From contig CAMAQF010000004.1 in NCBI GenBank assembly GCA_945860265.1, forward strand, positions 1-64,000: a stretch of DNA of 64,000 nt, in the 5' to 3' direction. Below, piece by piece: positions 1 through 9,661 of this stretch; positions within the stretch are counted from its first letter, which is position 1, and each line of letters starts with the position of its first letter. The stretch comes from Emticicia agri (GTDB taxonomy: Bacteria; Bacteroidota; Bacteroidia; Cytophagales; Spirosomataceae). Below the pieces are notes generated by a model that was not told where the DNA came from, did not search any database, and was given only the letters and a program-made list of their open reading frames with translations. The position numbers were made by a program, and so were the translations under genes.

Positions 1-1944
1 TTGAGAAGAAGTTTCGAACAGGTAGAGAAGCTTGGTGACCAACATAAGTATCCCGAACTTTACGACAAATTGGGTAAACGTAAACCAGAAATTGAAAATA
101 TGCTTAATGATGAAAAATCTAAGGGTTTGGGAATGTCTTTTGAGTCGGCTATAAAAGCTTATAATTATGGCGGTAGCGTCGTAGGTGATAAAGATAAAAT
201 AATTGTCAAAAATGCTAATGAATTGGTGCTGATTCTTTCTTCCGCCACAAGTTTTAATGGCTTTGACAAAAGCCCTGCCTATGAAGGTAAAGACCCGAGA
301 AAACTAGTCGAGAAATATTTTAAAGCAATTCAAGGTAAATCATTTAATGTTCTTTATAATAATCACCTTGCAGACTATAAAAAACTATACGATAGAGTTG
401 AACTTAAATTGGCTGCGGAAAGTACACAATCAATATTACCAACTGATAAACGTATTGAGTTATTTTATAATCATAATGATCCTTCTTTTCCTGCACTTTA
501 TTTCAATTATGGTCGATATTTGATGATTGCAGGTTCGAGAATTGGTGGGCAACCGCTCAATCTTCAAGGAATTTGGAATGATCAAATGACTCCACCTTGG
601 AATGGTGCTTACACAATCAATATTAATGCTCAAATGAATTATTGGCCTGCCGAAATTACAAATTTATCGGAGTGTCAAGAGCCTTTTTTTCAAGCAATTA
701 AAGAAATGGCAATTAATGGCCAAGAAACTGCTCGCAATATGTATGGAAATGAAGGTTGGGTTGCTCATCATAATACTGATATTTGGCGACACACCGAACC
801 TATTGATAACTGTAATTGTTCGTTTTGACCAATGGCAGCGGGTTGGCTAACGAGTCATTTTTGGGAGAAATATCTATATAATGGAGACAAAAGGTTTTTA
901 AAAGAAGAAGTCTTTCCGCTGTTAAAAGGTGCTGTGCAATTTTATCAAGGTTGGTTAGTAAAGAATGAAAATGGGTATTTAGTTACGCCAGTTGGACATT
1001 CACCTGAACAGAATTTTCTATACAATCAAAATAAACAAGGTACATTTAGTGCTGGACCAACGATGGATATGGCCATTATTCGAGAATCAATGTATAGGTA
1101 TATTGAATCCTGCAAAATTCTTGGGATTAATGAACCATTGTTGTTAGAAGTTCAACATAATTTGAGAATACTTTTACCTTATCAAATTGGTAAATACGGT
1201 CAATTGCAAGAGTGGCAAGAAGATTTTGAAGATGCTGATATACAGCATCGCCATTTTTCACATTTATATGCTTTTCATCCAAGTAATCAAATAAATCAGT
1301 TTACACCTGAATTAATTTCGGCAGTAAAGAAAGTCATGGAACGTCGAGGAGACTTAGCCACTGGGTGGTCTATGGGTTGGAAAGTTAATATTTGGGCGAG
1401 ATTGAAAGATGGAGACCATGCGTTAAAATTATTGACAAATTTGTTCAAATTCGTTAGAAGCCACACAACAAACATGGAAGGTGGAGGAACTTACCCGAAT
1501 TTGTTTGATGCTCATCCTCCATTCCAAATTGATGGTAATTTTGGTGCAACCGCTGGAATTGCAGAAATGCTTATTCAAAGTCATGCAGGAGAAATTTACT
1601 TATTACCAGCCCTGCCAAAAGAATGGCATACGGGAAGTGTCAAAGGGTTGAGAGTGCGAGGAGGATTTGAAATTGATATGGCTTGGAAAAATGGGAAATT
1701 GATAAAAGTTATTATTTACTCAAAAAATGGTGGAAATTGTAGAATTAGGACTAAAGAAAAGTTGACCCTCAAAGATTTGCAATACAAAATTGCCAAAGGC
1801 GAAAACCCTAATCAGCTCTTTAATTTTGTTAAAGTTGAAAGCCCGATTATTAAAGACCCTTCAAAACTTTTAGAGATTAAAGAGCGAGGTAGTTTTGTTA
1901 TTGATTTTTTGACAAAAAAAGGTAAAAAGTATGAAATTTTGTAG
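1..1944 (+). pseudogene. GH95 alpha-L-fucosidase, interrupted by in-frame TGA; 5' end outside window
   Basis: The two ORFs (1-828 and 832-1944) lie in the same frame and together read as one glycoside hydrolase family 95 protein, an exported enzyme that removes alpha-L-fucose (or L-galactose) by inversion. Seen: ININAQMNYWPAE holds the catalytic Asn region, EWQEDF the general acid Glu, and [19 protein letters not shown] the conserved Asp of the family. The stop at 826-828 is TGA in the context CSF-stop-PMAAGWL; relatives have Trp-Pro at this point, so the simplest lesion is TGG to TGA. Both halves are otherwise collinear and undamaged, which points to a recent nonsense mutation or a base-call error. 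The first roughly 200 residues, including the signal peptide, lie left of the window. It converges on the DUF1501 gene with a shared terminator. Confidence 0.85.
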
Positions 1945-1961
1945 CATAAAGCCTACAAAAT
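1936..1961. terminator. Bidirectional hairpin between converging genes
   Basis: Perfect 9-bp inverted repeat ATTTTGTAG / CTACAAAAT with an 8-nt loop. It overlaps the last codons of both the GH95 gene (plus) and the DUF1501 gene (minus). The A/T ends give a U-run in both directions. Confidence 0.6.
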
Positions 1962-3428
1962 CTCACGAATTACTTTTCCCGAAACATCAGTTAATCTAAA
2001 ATTTCGTCCTTGAAAAGGAAAAGTAAATTGTTCGTGGTCGAAGCCCATCACGTGCATAATGGTGGCTTGCAAATCGTGTACATGGGTTTTTCCTTTGATA
2101 CCATAATAACCAATCTCATCCGTTTCACCGTGCGAATATCCTTTTTTGATTCCTGCACCAGCCATAAACATAGTGAAAGCATCGACATGGTGGTCACGGC
2201 CTTTTAATGGCGTATTATTATCGCCCGCTCGGTTTTCCATCATTGGTGTACGCCCAAATTCCCCTCCCCAAACAATCAATGTTTCATCTAAAAGTCCACG
2301 TTGTTTAAGGTCTTTTATGAGTGCTGTGATTGGTTTATCGACGTACTCAACATTTCTACGTAAACCAATGTCAACTCCGCTACCCTCGTCAGTTCCATGA
2401 TTATCCCATCGGCGGTCGAAGAGTTGAACGATTCTTACGCCTTTTTCGATTAATTTTCTTGCTAATAAACAATTATTGGCAAAACTGGCTTTGCCGACCT
2501 CCGTTCCATACATTTCGTGAATATAAGCCGGCTCAGTAGAAATATCCATTGTTTCAGGCACTTCTGCTTGCATTCTGAATGCCATTTCATACTGCGAAAT
2601 CCGAGTAAGCGTTTCAGGATCGCCAATTTCTTTATAAGTCAGTTCATTTATTTTATTAATGGTTTCTATTGATTTCTTGCGTAGTTCTGTATCTATTGCC
2701 TTTGGATTATTGAGATAAAGTACTGGGTCACCTTTTGACCTGCATTGAACACCTTGATAAACTGAAGGCAAAAAACCATTTCCCCACAAATATTTGCCTG
2801 CACTTGGTTCAGAACCCGAAACTAAAACAACATAAGCAGGTAAATTCTGATTTTCTGATCCCAAACCGTAAGTAATCCATGAGCCTAAACTTGGCCTGCC
2901 AACTCTTGCACTTCCAGTATGCATAAAAAGCTGGGCGGGTGCGTGGTTAAACTCATCTGTGTGCATGGCTTTCAGGAAAGTCAAATCATCGGCGAGTTCT
3001 GGTAAATGCTTAAAATAATCCGAAAACCAAGCACCTGACTGTCCATATTGTTGAAAAGTAGCTTGTGGACCAAGCATTTTAGGGGTTCCTTTGATGAAGG
3101 CAAAACGCTTGCCTTCTAAAAGTGAAGGTGGACAAAGTTGACCATCAAGTTTTGCAAGTTCTGGTTTATAATCAAATAATTCGAGCTGCGATGGAGCTCC
3201 CTCCATGTGCAGAAAAATAATATGTTTGGCTTTGGCAGGAAAATGCGGTGGCTTAACTGCAAATGGGTTTTCATCTACAGTTTTTTGTTCTGAATTAAAA
3301 CAACCTCCAAGAATTGAAGATAAGGCGATACCACCCAAACCTGAAGTACATTGTTTTAGAAAATGGCGACGAGTATTGAACGTGGCTTGCTCAAAAAAAG
3401 CTTTGTCAAATATAGTTTTTCTGTTCAT
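1953..3428 (-). CDS. DUF1501 family exported protein
   Basis: A 491-residue member of the DUF1501 family, which belongs to the alkaline phosphatase/sulfatase-like fold group; no reaction is established. The N-terminus has a twin-arginine signal (TRRHFLKQ, residues about 19-26) followed by a hydrophobic stretch ending in GGC, so it may be a Tat-exported lipoprotein. Typical family blocks are visible: HIIFLHMEGAPSQLELFDYKP near residue 70, VWGGEFGRTP near 385 and DHHVDAFTMFMAGAG near 415. The ATG overlaps the stop of the upstream cytochrome/DUF1553 gene by ATGA, so the two are translationally coupled. Such pairs are common in Planctomycetes and Bacteroidota and are presumed to act together. Confidence 0.88.
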   Translation of the reverse strand: MNRKTIFDKAFFEQATFNTRRHFLKQCTSGLGGIALSSILGGCFNSEQKTVDENPFAVKPPHFPAKAKHIIFLHMEGAPSQLELFDYKPELAKLDGQLCPPSLLEGKRFAFIKGTPKMLGPQATFQQYGQSGAWFSDYFKHLPELADDLTFLKAMHTDEFNHAPAQLFMHTGSARVGRPSLGSWITYGLGSENQNLPAYVVLVSGSEPSAGKYLWGNGFLPSVYQGVQCRSKGDPVLYLNNPKAIDTELRKKSIETINKINELTYKEIGDPETLTRISQYEMAFRMQAEVPETMDISTEPAYIHEMYGTEVGKASFANNCLLARKLIEKGVRIVQLFDRRWDNHGTDEGSGVDIGLRRNVEYVDKPITALIKDLKQRGLLDETLIVWGGEFGRTPMMENRAGDNNTPLKGRDHHVDAFTMFMAGAGIKKGYSHGETDEIGYYGIKGKTHVHDLQATIMHVMGFDHEQFTFPFQGRNFRLTDVSGKVIREIL

Positions 3429-6178
3429 TTTGTAAGGAATTCATCTAAATTTAACATCGTATTTGCCGTAAGTGTTAGTGCTAAAAGTTCGGCTTTTGTA
3501 CTTTTTTTCTTTCTGAAATCAATCAATGCTTCATTATAGAGATTTTCAAGTAATGCTGTTTTCGACTGACTTGGTTGTTTTTGAAAAATATGCATATAAC
3601 CCGCACGAATTTTGTCTTTAATACTTTTTGCTTGTGACATTTGCATTTTTAAAGCAATATTTTGGGCAGCAGCGTAGTAAACAGTATCGTTTAGCGTGGT
3701 AAGTGCCTGCAAAGGTGTATTTGTGCGAACCCTTCTCGAAACACAAACATTTCGCTGTGGACTATCAAAAGTTATCATCGATGGGTACGGATTTGTTCGC
3801 CTCCAATAAGTATATATGGCTCTGCGAAATTGATTTCCGCTTTTTTCTCTTCGCCAAGCTCCATCAGTCGGGTTGGGTGGACGAACACTCGGGCCATACA
3901 TTGTTGGATTTAGCAAACCACTGATTGATAATGCTTGGTCACGAATTTGCTCGGACGAAAGTCGAACTCTCGGTCCACGAGCCAAAAGTAAATTTCGAGG
4001 GTCTTTTGCACCTAATTTTTTAGAAATCAATGAGGATTGTTGATAAGTGGCCGACATTACGATGGTTTTGAGTAAACTTTTTACTTTCCAATCCATTTTG
4101 TTAGAAAATTTAACTGCTAACCAGTCCAACAATTCAGGATGTGTTGGTTTCGATCCCATACTGCCAAAATCCTCTAAAGACTCTAAAATTCCGGTACCAA
4201 ATATTTGTTCCCAAAAACGATTCACGATTACTCTTGAAGTAAGCGGATTTTGTTTATTTACCATCCATTCTGCAAAACCAAGACGGTTTTTAGGGTAGTT
4301 TTTCATATTTGGTAAAATTGCTGGTACGCCTGCTTGTACTTCACTTCCTTTTGCCATCCAATTACCTCTGATGAAAACATTGGTTTTTCTTGCCTTATTT
4401 TGTGTTCGTTCGAGCATAATTGGCGTAGCAATCGCATCAATCATTGCCAATTTCTCAATAGAATCTTGCACAGATTTAGGTAAAGTTCTGATTGGCATTT
4501 TGCTTGATTGTAGCTCCATCCAATCGAGATGCATTAAATCTGTCCAAAAGTTTTTCCCTTTTCTAAATACTAAATAAACATCATGAATTCCTCTCTTTGG
4601 TTTCACTTTTCCCGATGAAGTTGTATATTGATTCCATCTCGACCAACCAACATTTACTTCTTTTTCGCTGCATTTTGTTTCTACCTTACTAATTAATTCC
4701 CCATCAACGCTGCCGATTCTCATTTCGATAAAAGCATTTTCTGCTCCACTTTGGTAGCGATATTTTACTGCTTCAATATTGCTTAAATCAATATCTTCAT
4801 AGACAGTAAAGGCACCTTCGGTTGTTTGCATAATTTCTTTTTGATTGTTCCAAAGCTCGATATGACGACTTGTACTATCAAACGATTCAGCTTCTATTCG
4901 ATAAAAACCCAATTGTCTTAAATAATCATTTGTTTTTTCTGCTAAAAGTGGTTTATCAGAATGTTTTATTCTTGAAAGGTTTGCGGGAAGTTTATTATTT
5001 ATCCAATTCGTTAGCTTAATAACTTCCTGTTCTTTTTCTTTAGAATAAGTTCTGAAAAGTGGTTTTTCGTTATATAAATCTCGGTCTTGGGTATTATTGA
5101 AAAAAGCAGCCAATTTGTAAAAATCTTCATGACGAAACGGGTCGTACGGATGGCTATGGCACTGAACACAAGCCATTGTTGTGCCTTGCCAAACTTCCAT
5201 CGTGGTAGAAACACGGTCAATGATTGCCATATTTCTAAACTCTTCGTCGTTGGTGCCACCTTCGTCATTGGCCATTGTATTTCTATGAAAAGCAGTTGCA
5301 ATGTGGCGGTTTTCGAGCGATTCAATACTTTCGTTGGGAGTTTGTGGTAATAAATCACCTGCCAACTGCTGTATCGTAAATTGGTCGAATGGCATATCTG
5401 CATTAAAAGCTTTTATAACCCAATCACGGTATTTCCAAATACTTCGGTCGAGGTCTTTTTCGTAACCTTTCGAGTCAGCATATCGAGCTAAGTCAAGCCA
5501 CATAGAAGCCCATCGCTCACCAAATGCAGGCGATTTTAATAGTCTATCAACTTGCTTTTCGTAAGCGTATTGCGATTTATCATTGACAAAATCTTTGGAT
5601 TCTTGCGGCGTTGGTGGAAGTCCAATCAAGTCTAAACTTAATCTGCGAAGTAGGGTAGGGCGGTCGGCTTCTTTTGATGGCGAAAGTCCTTCTTGTTTTA
5701 GTTTTTCAAATACAAAATTATCAATTTCATTTTTTGCCCATTCTTTTCCTTCCCTTGGAATGTTTATATTAGTTTTTGGTGCCGAATAAGCCCAATAATT
5801 TCCCCATTTTGCACCTTGATTTATCCATTTTTCAATTTTTGTTATTTCCTCGTCTGTTAGTGGGTCTTTATCTTTTGGCATTCGCTCTTCTAGGTCGTGC
5901 GACTTGATTCTTTTCATTACCTCCGAATTATCAGCATCAAAAGGAATAATAGCAAACTTTCCTGACTTAGCTTTTGCAAAAGCTTCTTCAGGGAAAAGTA
6001 AACTAAAATTGCCATTTTTCTTTACACCACCGTGACAAACAATGCATTTTTTATTAAAAATTGGTCTAATTTCTTCATTATAACTAATGTCGTCAGAAGA
6101 CCCATGATTATAAAAATAAAATAAAGTAGAAATAGGTATTGCAACAATAAAAATCCATTTGAAATATGAAGCATTCAT
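3425..6178 (-). CDS. Planctomycete-type cytochrome c / DUF1549 / DUF1553 protein with CBM6-like insert
   Basis: A 917-residue exported protein. A single N-terminal hydrophobic segment is followed by a PSCyt1-type haem motif CIVCHGG (about residue 44). Next come DUF1549 (about 150-360, with a second CxxCH, CVQCHSH, near 339) and C-terminal DUF1553 (about 640-880). Between them, at about residues 424-553, is a stretch starting RIEAESFD and ending HLDWMEL that has the look of a family 6 carbohydrate-binding module. The protein is probably periplasmic and haem-binding; the reaction is unknown. It is the first gene of a two-gene operon with DUF1501 (4-bp overlap). Domain names come from family knowledge; the CBM6 call is by pattern only. 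Confidence 0.85.
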   Translation of the reverse strand: MNASYFKWIFIVAIPISTLFYFYNHGSSDDISYNEEIRPIFNKKCIVCHGGVKKNGNFSLLFPEEAFAKAKSGKFAIIPFDADNSEVMKRIKSHDLEERMPKDKDPLTDEEITKIEKWINQGAKWGNYWAYSAPKTNINIPREGKEWAKNEIDNFVFEKLKQEGLSPSKEADRPTLLRRLSLDLIGLPPTPQESKDFVNDKSQYAYEKQVDRLLKSPAFGERWASMWLDLARYADSKGYEKDLDRSIWKYRDWVIKAFNADMPFDQFTIQQLAGDLLPQTPNESIESLENRHIATAFHRNTMANDEGGTNDEEFRNMAIIDRVSTTMEVWQGTTMACVQCHSHPYDPFRHEDFYKLAAFFNNTQDRDLYNEKPLFRTYSKEKEQEVIKLTNWINNKLPANLSRIKHSDKPLLAEKTNDYLRQLGFYRIEAESFDSTSRHIELWNNQKEIMQTTEGAFTVYEDIDLSNIEAVKYRYQSGAENAFIEMRIGSVDGELISKVETKCSEKEVNVGWSRWNQYTTSSGKVKPKRGIHDVYLVFRKGKNFWTDLMHLDWMELQSSKMPIRTLPKSVQDSIEKLAMIDAIATPIMLERTQNKARKTNVFIRGNWMAKGSEVQAGVPAILPNMKNYPKNRLGFAEWMVNKQNPLTSRVIVNRFWEQIFGTGILESLEDFGSMGSKPTHPELLDWLAVKFSNKMDWKVKSLLKTIVMSATYQQSSLISKKLGAKDPRNLLLARGPRVRLSSEQIRDQALSISGLLNPTMYGPSVRPPNPTDGAWRREKSGNQFRRAIYTYWRRTNPYPSMITFDSPQRNVCVSRRVRTNTPLQALTTLNDTVYYAAAQNIALKMQMSQAKSIKDKIRAGYMHIFQKQPSQSKTALLENLYNEALIDFRKKKSTKAELLALTLTANTMLNLDEFLTK

Positions 6179-6233
6179 GCGATTAATAAAAATGTATTAT
6201 TTCAATGATAAATTGCACTAATATAATTACAAA

Positions 6234-6268
6234 TTTGATAAGTATTTTAATTTTTTTTAATAATTTTG
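6234..6268 (+). promoter_or_regulatory. Possible Bacteroidota-type promoter for the Gfo/Idh gene
   Basis: TAATTTTG at 6261-6268 fits the -7 box TAnnTTTG, with TTTG at 6234-6237 as a candidate -33 box; the 23-nt spacing is at the long end. It lies 63 bp before the ATG at 6332 in the divergent intergenic region. AT-rich surroundings make chance matches likely. Confidence 0.25.
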
Positions 6269-6331
6269 AAGAATAAGATTTAAGCATCCTTAAATTCTAA
6301 CAAAAAAGCAAAATCCTTAATCTAAATTATT

Positions 6332-7654
6332 ATGTCAACTAAAAATAACAATATTTCTCGCCGTGATTTCGTGGGTAAAGCTTCTTTAGCTTTAGGAAGT
6401 TTTTTAATTGTACCACGTCATGTTTTAGGAGGAAAGAAAGCCGATGGGAGTCGATATTTAGCCCCAAGTGATATAATTTCACTCGGTTTTATAGGTACAG
6501 GAAAGCAAGGTCGTGGACTTACCACATCATTTTTGAGTACAAACGAAGTCCGTATTGCTGCACTGAGTGAAGTATATCGAGCAAAGGCACAATTAACTCT
6601 ACACCGAATTAAAACGCATTATGAGAAAAATACTCAACTTGGTGCTTTTTCCGACATTCCTGTTTATCAAGACTTTAGAGAACTTTTAAATCGTAAAGAC
6701 ATTGATGCCGTTGTGATAGCAACGCCTGACCATTGGCACGCAGCTATGGCAGTGAGAGCAGCCGAAGCAGGTAAGGATATTTATTGTGAAAAACCTCTTT
6801 CTTTGACTGTTCGAGAGGGACGTGCGATGGTGAATGCAGCTCGAAAATACAAAAAAGTTTTTCAGACAGGCAGTATGCAACGTTCATGGCCAGAGTTCCG
6901 CCAAACTGCCGAATTGATTAGAAATGGTTATATAGGGGAGGTTAAAAGTATTAAAGTTAATGTTGGAGCTCCACCAATTGCTTATAATTTAGCAGAAGAA
7001 AAATTACCAGAAGGACTTGACTGGGGGAAATGGCTAGGGCCAAATGAATCAGTATTATTTAACTCAGAATTGGCTCCACCGACTTCTAAAGATGTTTTCC
7101 CAAATTGGCGATTATACCGTGAGTTCGGTGGTGGAATGGTAACAGATTGGGGAGCTCACATGTTTGATATTGTACAATGGTCGCTTGGAATGGATGATAG
7201 CGGCCCAGTAGAAGTGTTAGCACCAGATGGAAAAGAAATTAAGTTTCTTACTTATAAATATGAAAATGGTATCACGATGACCCACGAAAAATGGGAATGG
7301 AACAATGCGATACATTTTGTGGGAACCGAGGGTGAAATTAAAGTTCAAAGAAAGAAAATTGAAACAACGCCAATTTCTCTAAAAGACAAAGTTATTGGTG
7401 AAACAGAAAAACACGTTTATAAATCTGAGAATCATTATAAAGATTTCTTGGATGCGATAAGAAACCGTAGTAAACCAATTTGTGATGTTGAGGTTGGCCA
7501 TCGTACAGCTTCGGTTTGCAATATCGGAAATATTGCTTATCGCCTTAATCGTTCGTTAAAATGGGATCCTAAAAAAGAAATTTTTATTGATGATAAGGAA
7601 GCAAATGCTATTCTAGGACGACCAATGAATAAAGAATGGGGAATAAAAATCTAA
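6332..7654 (+). CDS. Exported Gfo/Idh/MocA family oxidoreductase
   Basis: A 440-residue NAD(P)-dependent oxidoreductase of the glucose-fructose oxidoreductase/inositol dehydrogenase family. A Tat signal (SRRDFVGKASLALGSFL) precedes the Rossmann fold with GFIGTGKQGRG near residue 53, the IDAVVIATPDHWHA block and the catalytic EKP motif (CEKPLSLTVREG). DWGAHMFDIVQWSLGMD is the usual C-terminal active-site block. Export implies a periplasmic enzyme with tightly held cofactor, as in glucose-fructose oxidoreductase. Substrate unknown. It is monocistronic, with its own terminator before the S10 peptidase gene. Three further oxidoreductases of this type lie at 22.8-27.9 kb. Confidence 0.9.
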   Translation: MSTKNNNISRRDFVGKASLALGSFLIVPRHVLGGKKADGSRYLAPSDIISLGFIGTGKQGRGLTTSFLSTNEVRIAALSEVYRAKAQLTLHRIKTHYEKNTQLGAFSDIPVYQDFRELLNRKDIDAVVIATPDHWHAAMAVRAAEAGKDIYCEKPLSLTVREGRAMVNAARKYKKVFQTGSMQRSWPEFRQTAELIRNGYIGEVKSIKVNVGAPPIAYNLAEEKLPEGLDWGKWLGPNESVLFNSELAPPTSKDVFPNWRLYREFGGGMVTDWGAHMFDIVQWSLGMDDSGPVEVLAPDGKEIKFLTYKYENGITMTHEKWEWNNAIHFVGTEGEIKVQRKKIETTPISLKDKVIGETEKHVYKSENHYKDFLDAIRNRSKPICDVEVGHRTASVCNIGNIAYRLNRSLKWDPKKEIFIDDKEANAILGRPMNKEWGIKI

Positions 7655-7672
7655 TATTTTTAATTTACTTGG

Positions 7673-7710
7673 AAGTCGCCTTGAAGAATTGCGAGGTGAC
7701 TTACTTTTTT
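7673..7710 (+). terminator. Rho-independent terminator after Gfo/Idh gene
   Basis: AAGTCGCCT pairs with AGGTGACTT (one G-U pair), followed by ACTTTTTTTT. It sits between the oxidoreductase stop and the S10 peptidase start. Confidence 0.65.
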
Positions 7711-7735
7711 TTACTTCAAATAATAACCTTAACCG

Positions 7736-9277
7736 ATGCAAATTAAATTTTTACCTTTAGTTTTTATGAGTTTTTGTGCATTTTCACAATCTCCTGTATC
7801 AAAAACTCCATCTTCTCCTGCTGCACCCTCTACTCCAAAAGAAGAGAAATCAACTTCTCTGACTATTCCTTTCAATCCTGATTCTTATGTTACAACAGAG
7901 CACGTGACGACCATCAAAGGTCTGAAAGTCCCATTTCAAGCGATGACTGGAACAATGCCAGTTTGGGACGAGGAAGGAAAAGCAATCGCTGGATTGTTTT
8001 ATACATATTATGAACGCACAGATGTAAAAGACAGAGCGAGCCGTCCGTTGGTGATTTCATTTAATGGTGGTCCAGGTTCGGCTTCGGTTTGGATGCACAT
8101 TGCATATACTGGCCCGCATTTACTAAATATTGATGACGAGGGTTATCCTCTTCAACCTTATGGAATTAAAGAAAATCCTTACTCAATATTAGATATTGCT
8201 GATATTGTTTTCGTAAATCCAGTTAATACAGGATATTCACGCCCAACTAGCAAAGATGTGCCAACTTCAAAGTTTTTTGGAGTAAATGCCGACATTAAGT
8301 ATTTAGCGGATTGGATAAACACCTTTGTTACTCGAACAAATCGTTGGGCCTCACCAAAATATTTGATTGGTGAAAGCTACGGCACAACTCGTGTTTCAGG
8401 TTTGGCTTTGCAATTACAAAATACTCAGTGGATGTATTTGAATGGCGTAATATTGGTTTCGCCAACAACGCTTGGAATTGAGCGTGGAACTGCTTCGGGT
8501 GCAGCTTTGAAATTGCCATACTTTGCTGCTACAGCTTGGTTTCATAAAATGTTACCTGCAGATTTACAGAAGAAAGACCTAACCGAAATGCTTCCAGAAG
8601 TAGAAAATTTCACGATTAATGAACTTTTACCAGCTATTAGCAAAGGAGGTTTTTTAGAAGATTCTAAGAGAAAAGAAATTGCAGCCAAGATGTCTCGCTA
8701 TTCTGGATTATCAGAAAAAGTGATTTTACAACAAAATTTAGATATTCCTTTAGATTTTTTCTGGAAAGAATTATTGCGTGAAAAGGGAAATACAGTTGGA
8801 CGTTTAGATTCAAGATATAAAGGAATTGACCGAAAAGATGCAGGCGAAAAACCAGATTTTAATTCCGAACTTACTTCGTGGTTACATTCATTTACACCTG
8901 CAATCAATATCTATTTAAGAAATGAATTGAATTACAAGACCGACCTTAAATATTATATGTTTGGCCCGACCAATCCTTGGGATAGAACTGGTGATAACAC
9001 TGGAGAAAATTTACGACAAGCAATGGCACAGAATCCGTATCTGAATGTAATGGTTCAATCAGGTTATTATGATGGTGCTTGCGATTATTTTAACGCTAAA
9101 TATAATATGTGGCAAATGGATATGAGTGGCAAACTGAAAGACCGTATGTCATGGAAAGGATATAGAAGTGGCCACATGATGTATTTACGTCGAGAAGATT
9201 TACAAACCGCAAATGAAGATATTAGAGACTTTATCAAGAAATCTTTACCGAAGCCAAATCAGCCAGCAAAGTATTGA
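7736..9277 (+). CDS. S10 family serine carboxypeptidase, exported
   Basis: A 513-residue alpha/beta-hydrolase-fold peptidase of family S10. Sec signal peptide (MQIKFLPLVFMSFCAFSQ) then a Pro/Ser-rich linker. Family motifs visible: NGGPGSASVW (oxyanion/substrate carboxylate region, about residue 113), GESYGTTR (nucleophile Ser, about 220), YYDGACDYFN (catalytic Asp region) and SGHMMYL (catalytic His) near the C-terminus. S10 enzymes remove C-terminal residues at acidic pH; bacterial homologues are known but less studied. It stands alone between two terminators. Physiological substrate cannot be read from context. Confidence 0.92.
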   Translation: MQIKFLPLVFMSFCAFSQSPVSKTPSSPAAPSTPKEEKSTSLTIPFNPDSYVTTEHVTTIKGLKVPFQAMTGTMPVWDEEGKAIAGLFYTYYERTDVKDRASRPLVISFNGGPGSASVWMHIAYTGPHLLNIDDEGYPLQPYGIKENPYSILDIADIVFVNPVNTGYSRPTSKDVPTSKFFGVNADIKYLADWINTFVTRTNRWASPKYLIGESYGTTRVSGLALQLQNTQWMYLNGVILVSPTTLGIERGTASGAALKLPYFAATAWFHKMLPADLQKKDLTEMLPEVENFTINELLPAISKGGFLEDSKRKEIAAKMSRYSGLSEKVILQQNLDIPLDFFWKELLREKGNTVGRLDSRYKGIDRKDAGEKPDFNSELTSWLHSFTPAINIYLRNELNYKTDLKYYMFGPTNPWDRTGDNTGENLRQAMAQNPYLNVMVQSGYYDGACDYFNAKYNMWQMDMSGKLKDRMSWKGYRSGHMMYLRREDLQTANEDIRDFIKKSLPKPNQPAKY

Positions 9278-9326
9278 TATTATTTTAATTAAATAAAGGT
9301 CTAAATAATTGAATTCGTTTTTAAAT

Positions 9327-9356
9327 AAAGTCATAACCATCTGTTATGACTTTTTT
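9327..9356 (+). terminator. Rho-independent terminator after S10 peptidase gene
   Basis: Perfect 11-bp stem AAAGTCATAAC / GTTATGACTTT with a 5-nt loop, running into a T tract. Confidence 0.8.
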
Positions 9357-9661
9357 AATACCCTATATTTGGTAAATATTGCCTAAAAATTTTATTGTTC
9401 AGAAAAAGACATTTTTTTAGCAATGTGACAATATTAATCGAAAAATTGAAATGATGTAAATAATGATTTTAGTATTTTGTCACTACTGCGAACCCTTTCT
9501 TGTCTCGAAACTAATGTCTTTTGTCTCAGTTTCATTAACAATAATTTAATATTTTCTTCATATAATTAATTTTTTTTTATATTCTTTAGAAATTGAATTT
9601 TAAATAATTTATCTTTGATTTTAAATATTTTTAAAACATAATCTTTATTATTTATTTATTT
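9357..9661 (+). promoter_or_regulatory. AT-rich leader and upstream region of susC
   Basis: About 300 bp without a credible ORF. TATCTTTG at 9610-9617 fits the TAnnTTTG -7 box and would give a leader of about 40 nt for susC. No well-spaced -33 box was found (nearest TTG is only 14 nt upstream). No other structure was seen. Confidence 0.3.

Noticed and set aside
826-828. TGA read as Trp or selenocysteine (recoding)
   Set aside because: Other genes here use TGG for Trp and end at TGA (for example the ATGA overlaps), and no SECIS-like hairpin follows; a mutation is simpler.
5011-5403. 130-residue minus-strand ORF inside the DUF1549/DUF1553 gene
   Set aside because: Alternate-frame shadow of the larger gene, whose conserved blocks define the true frame.
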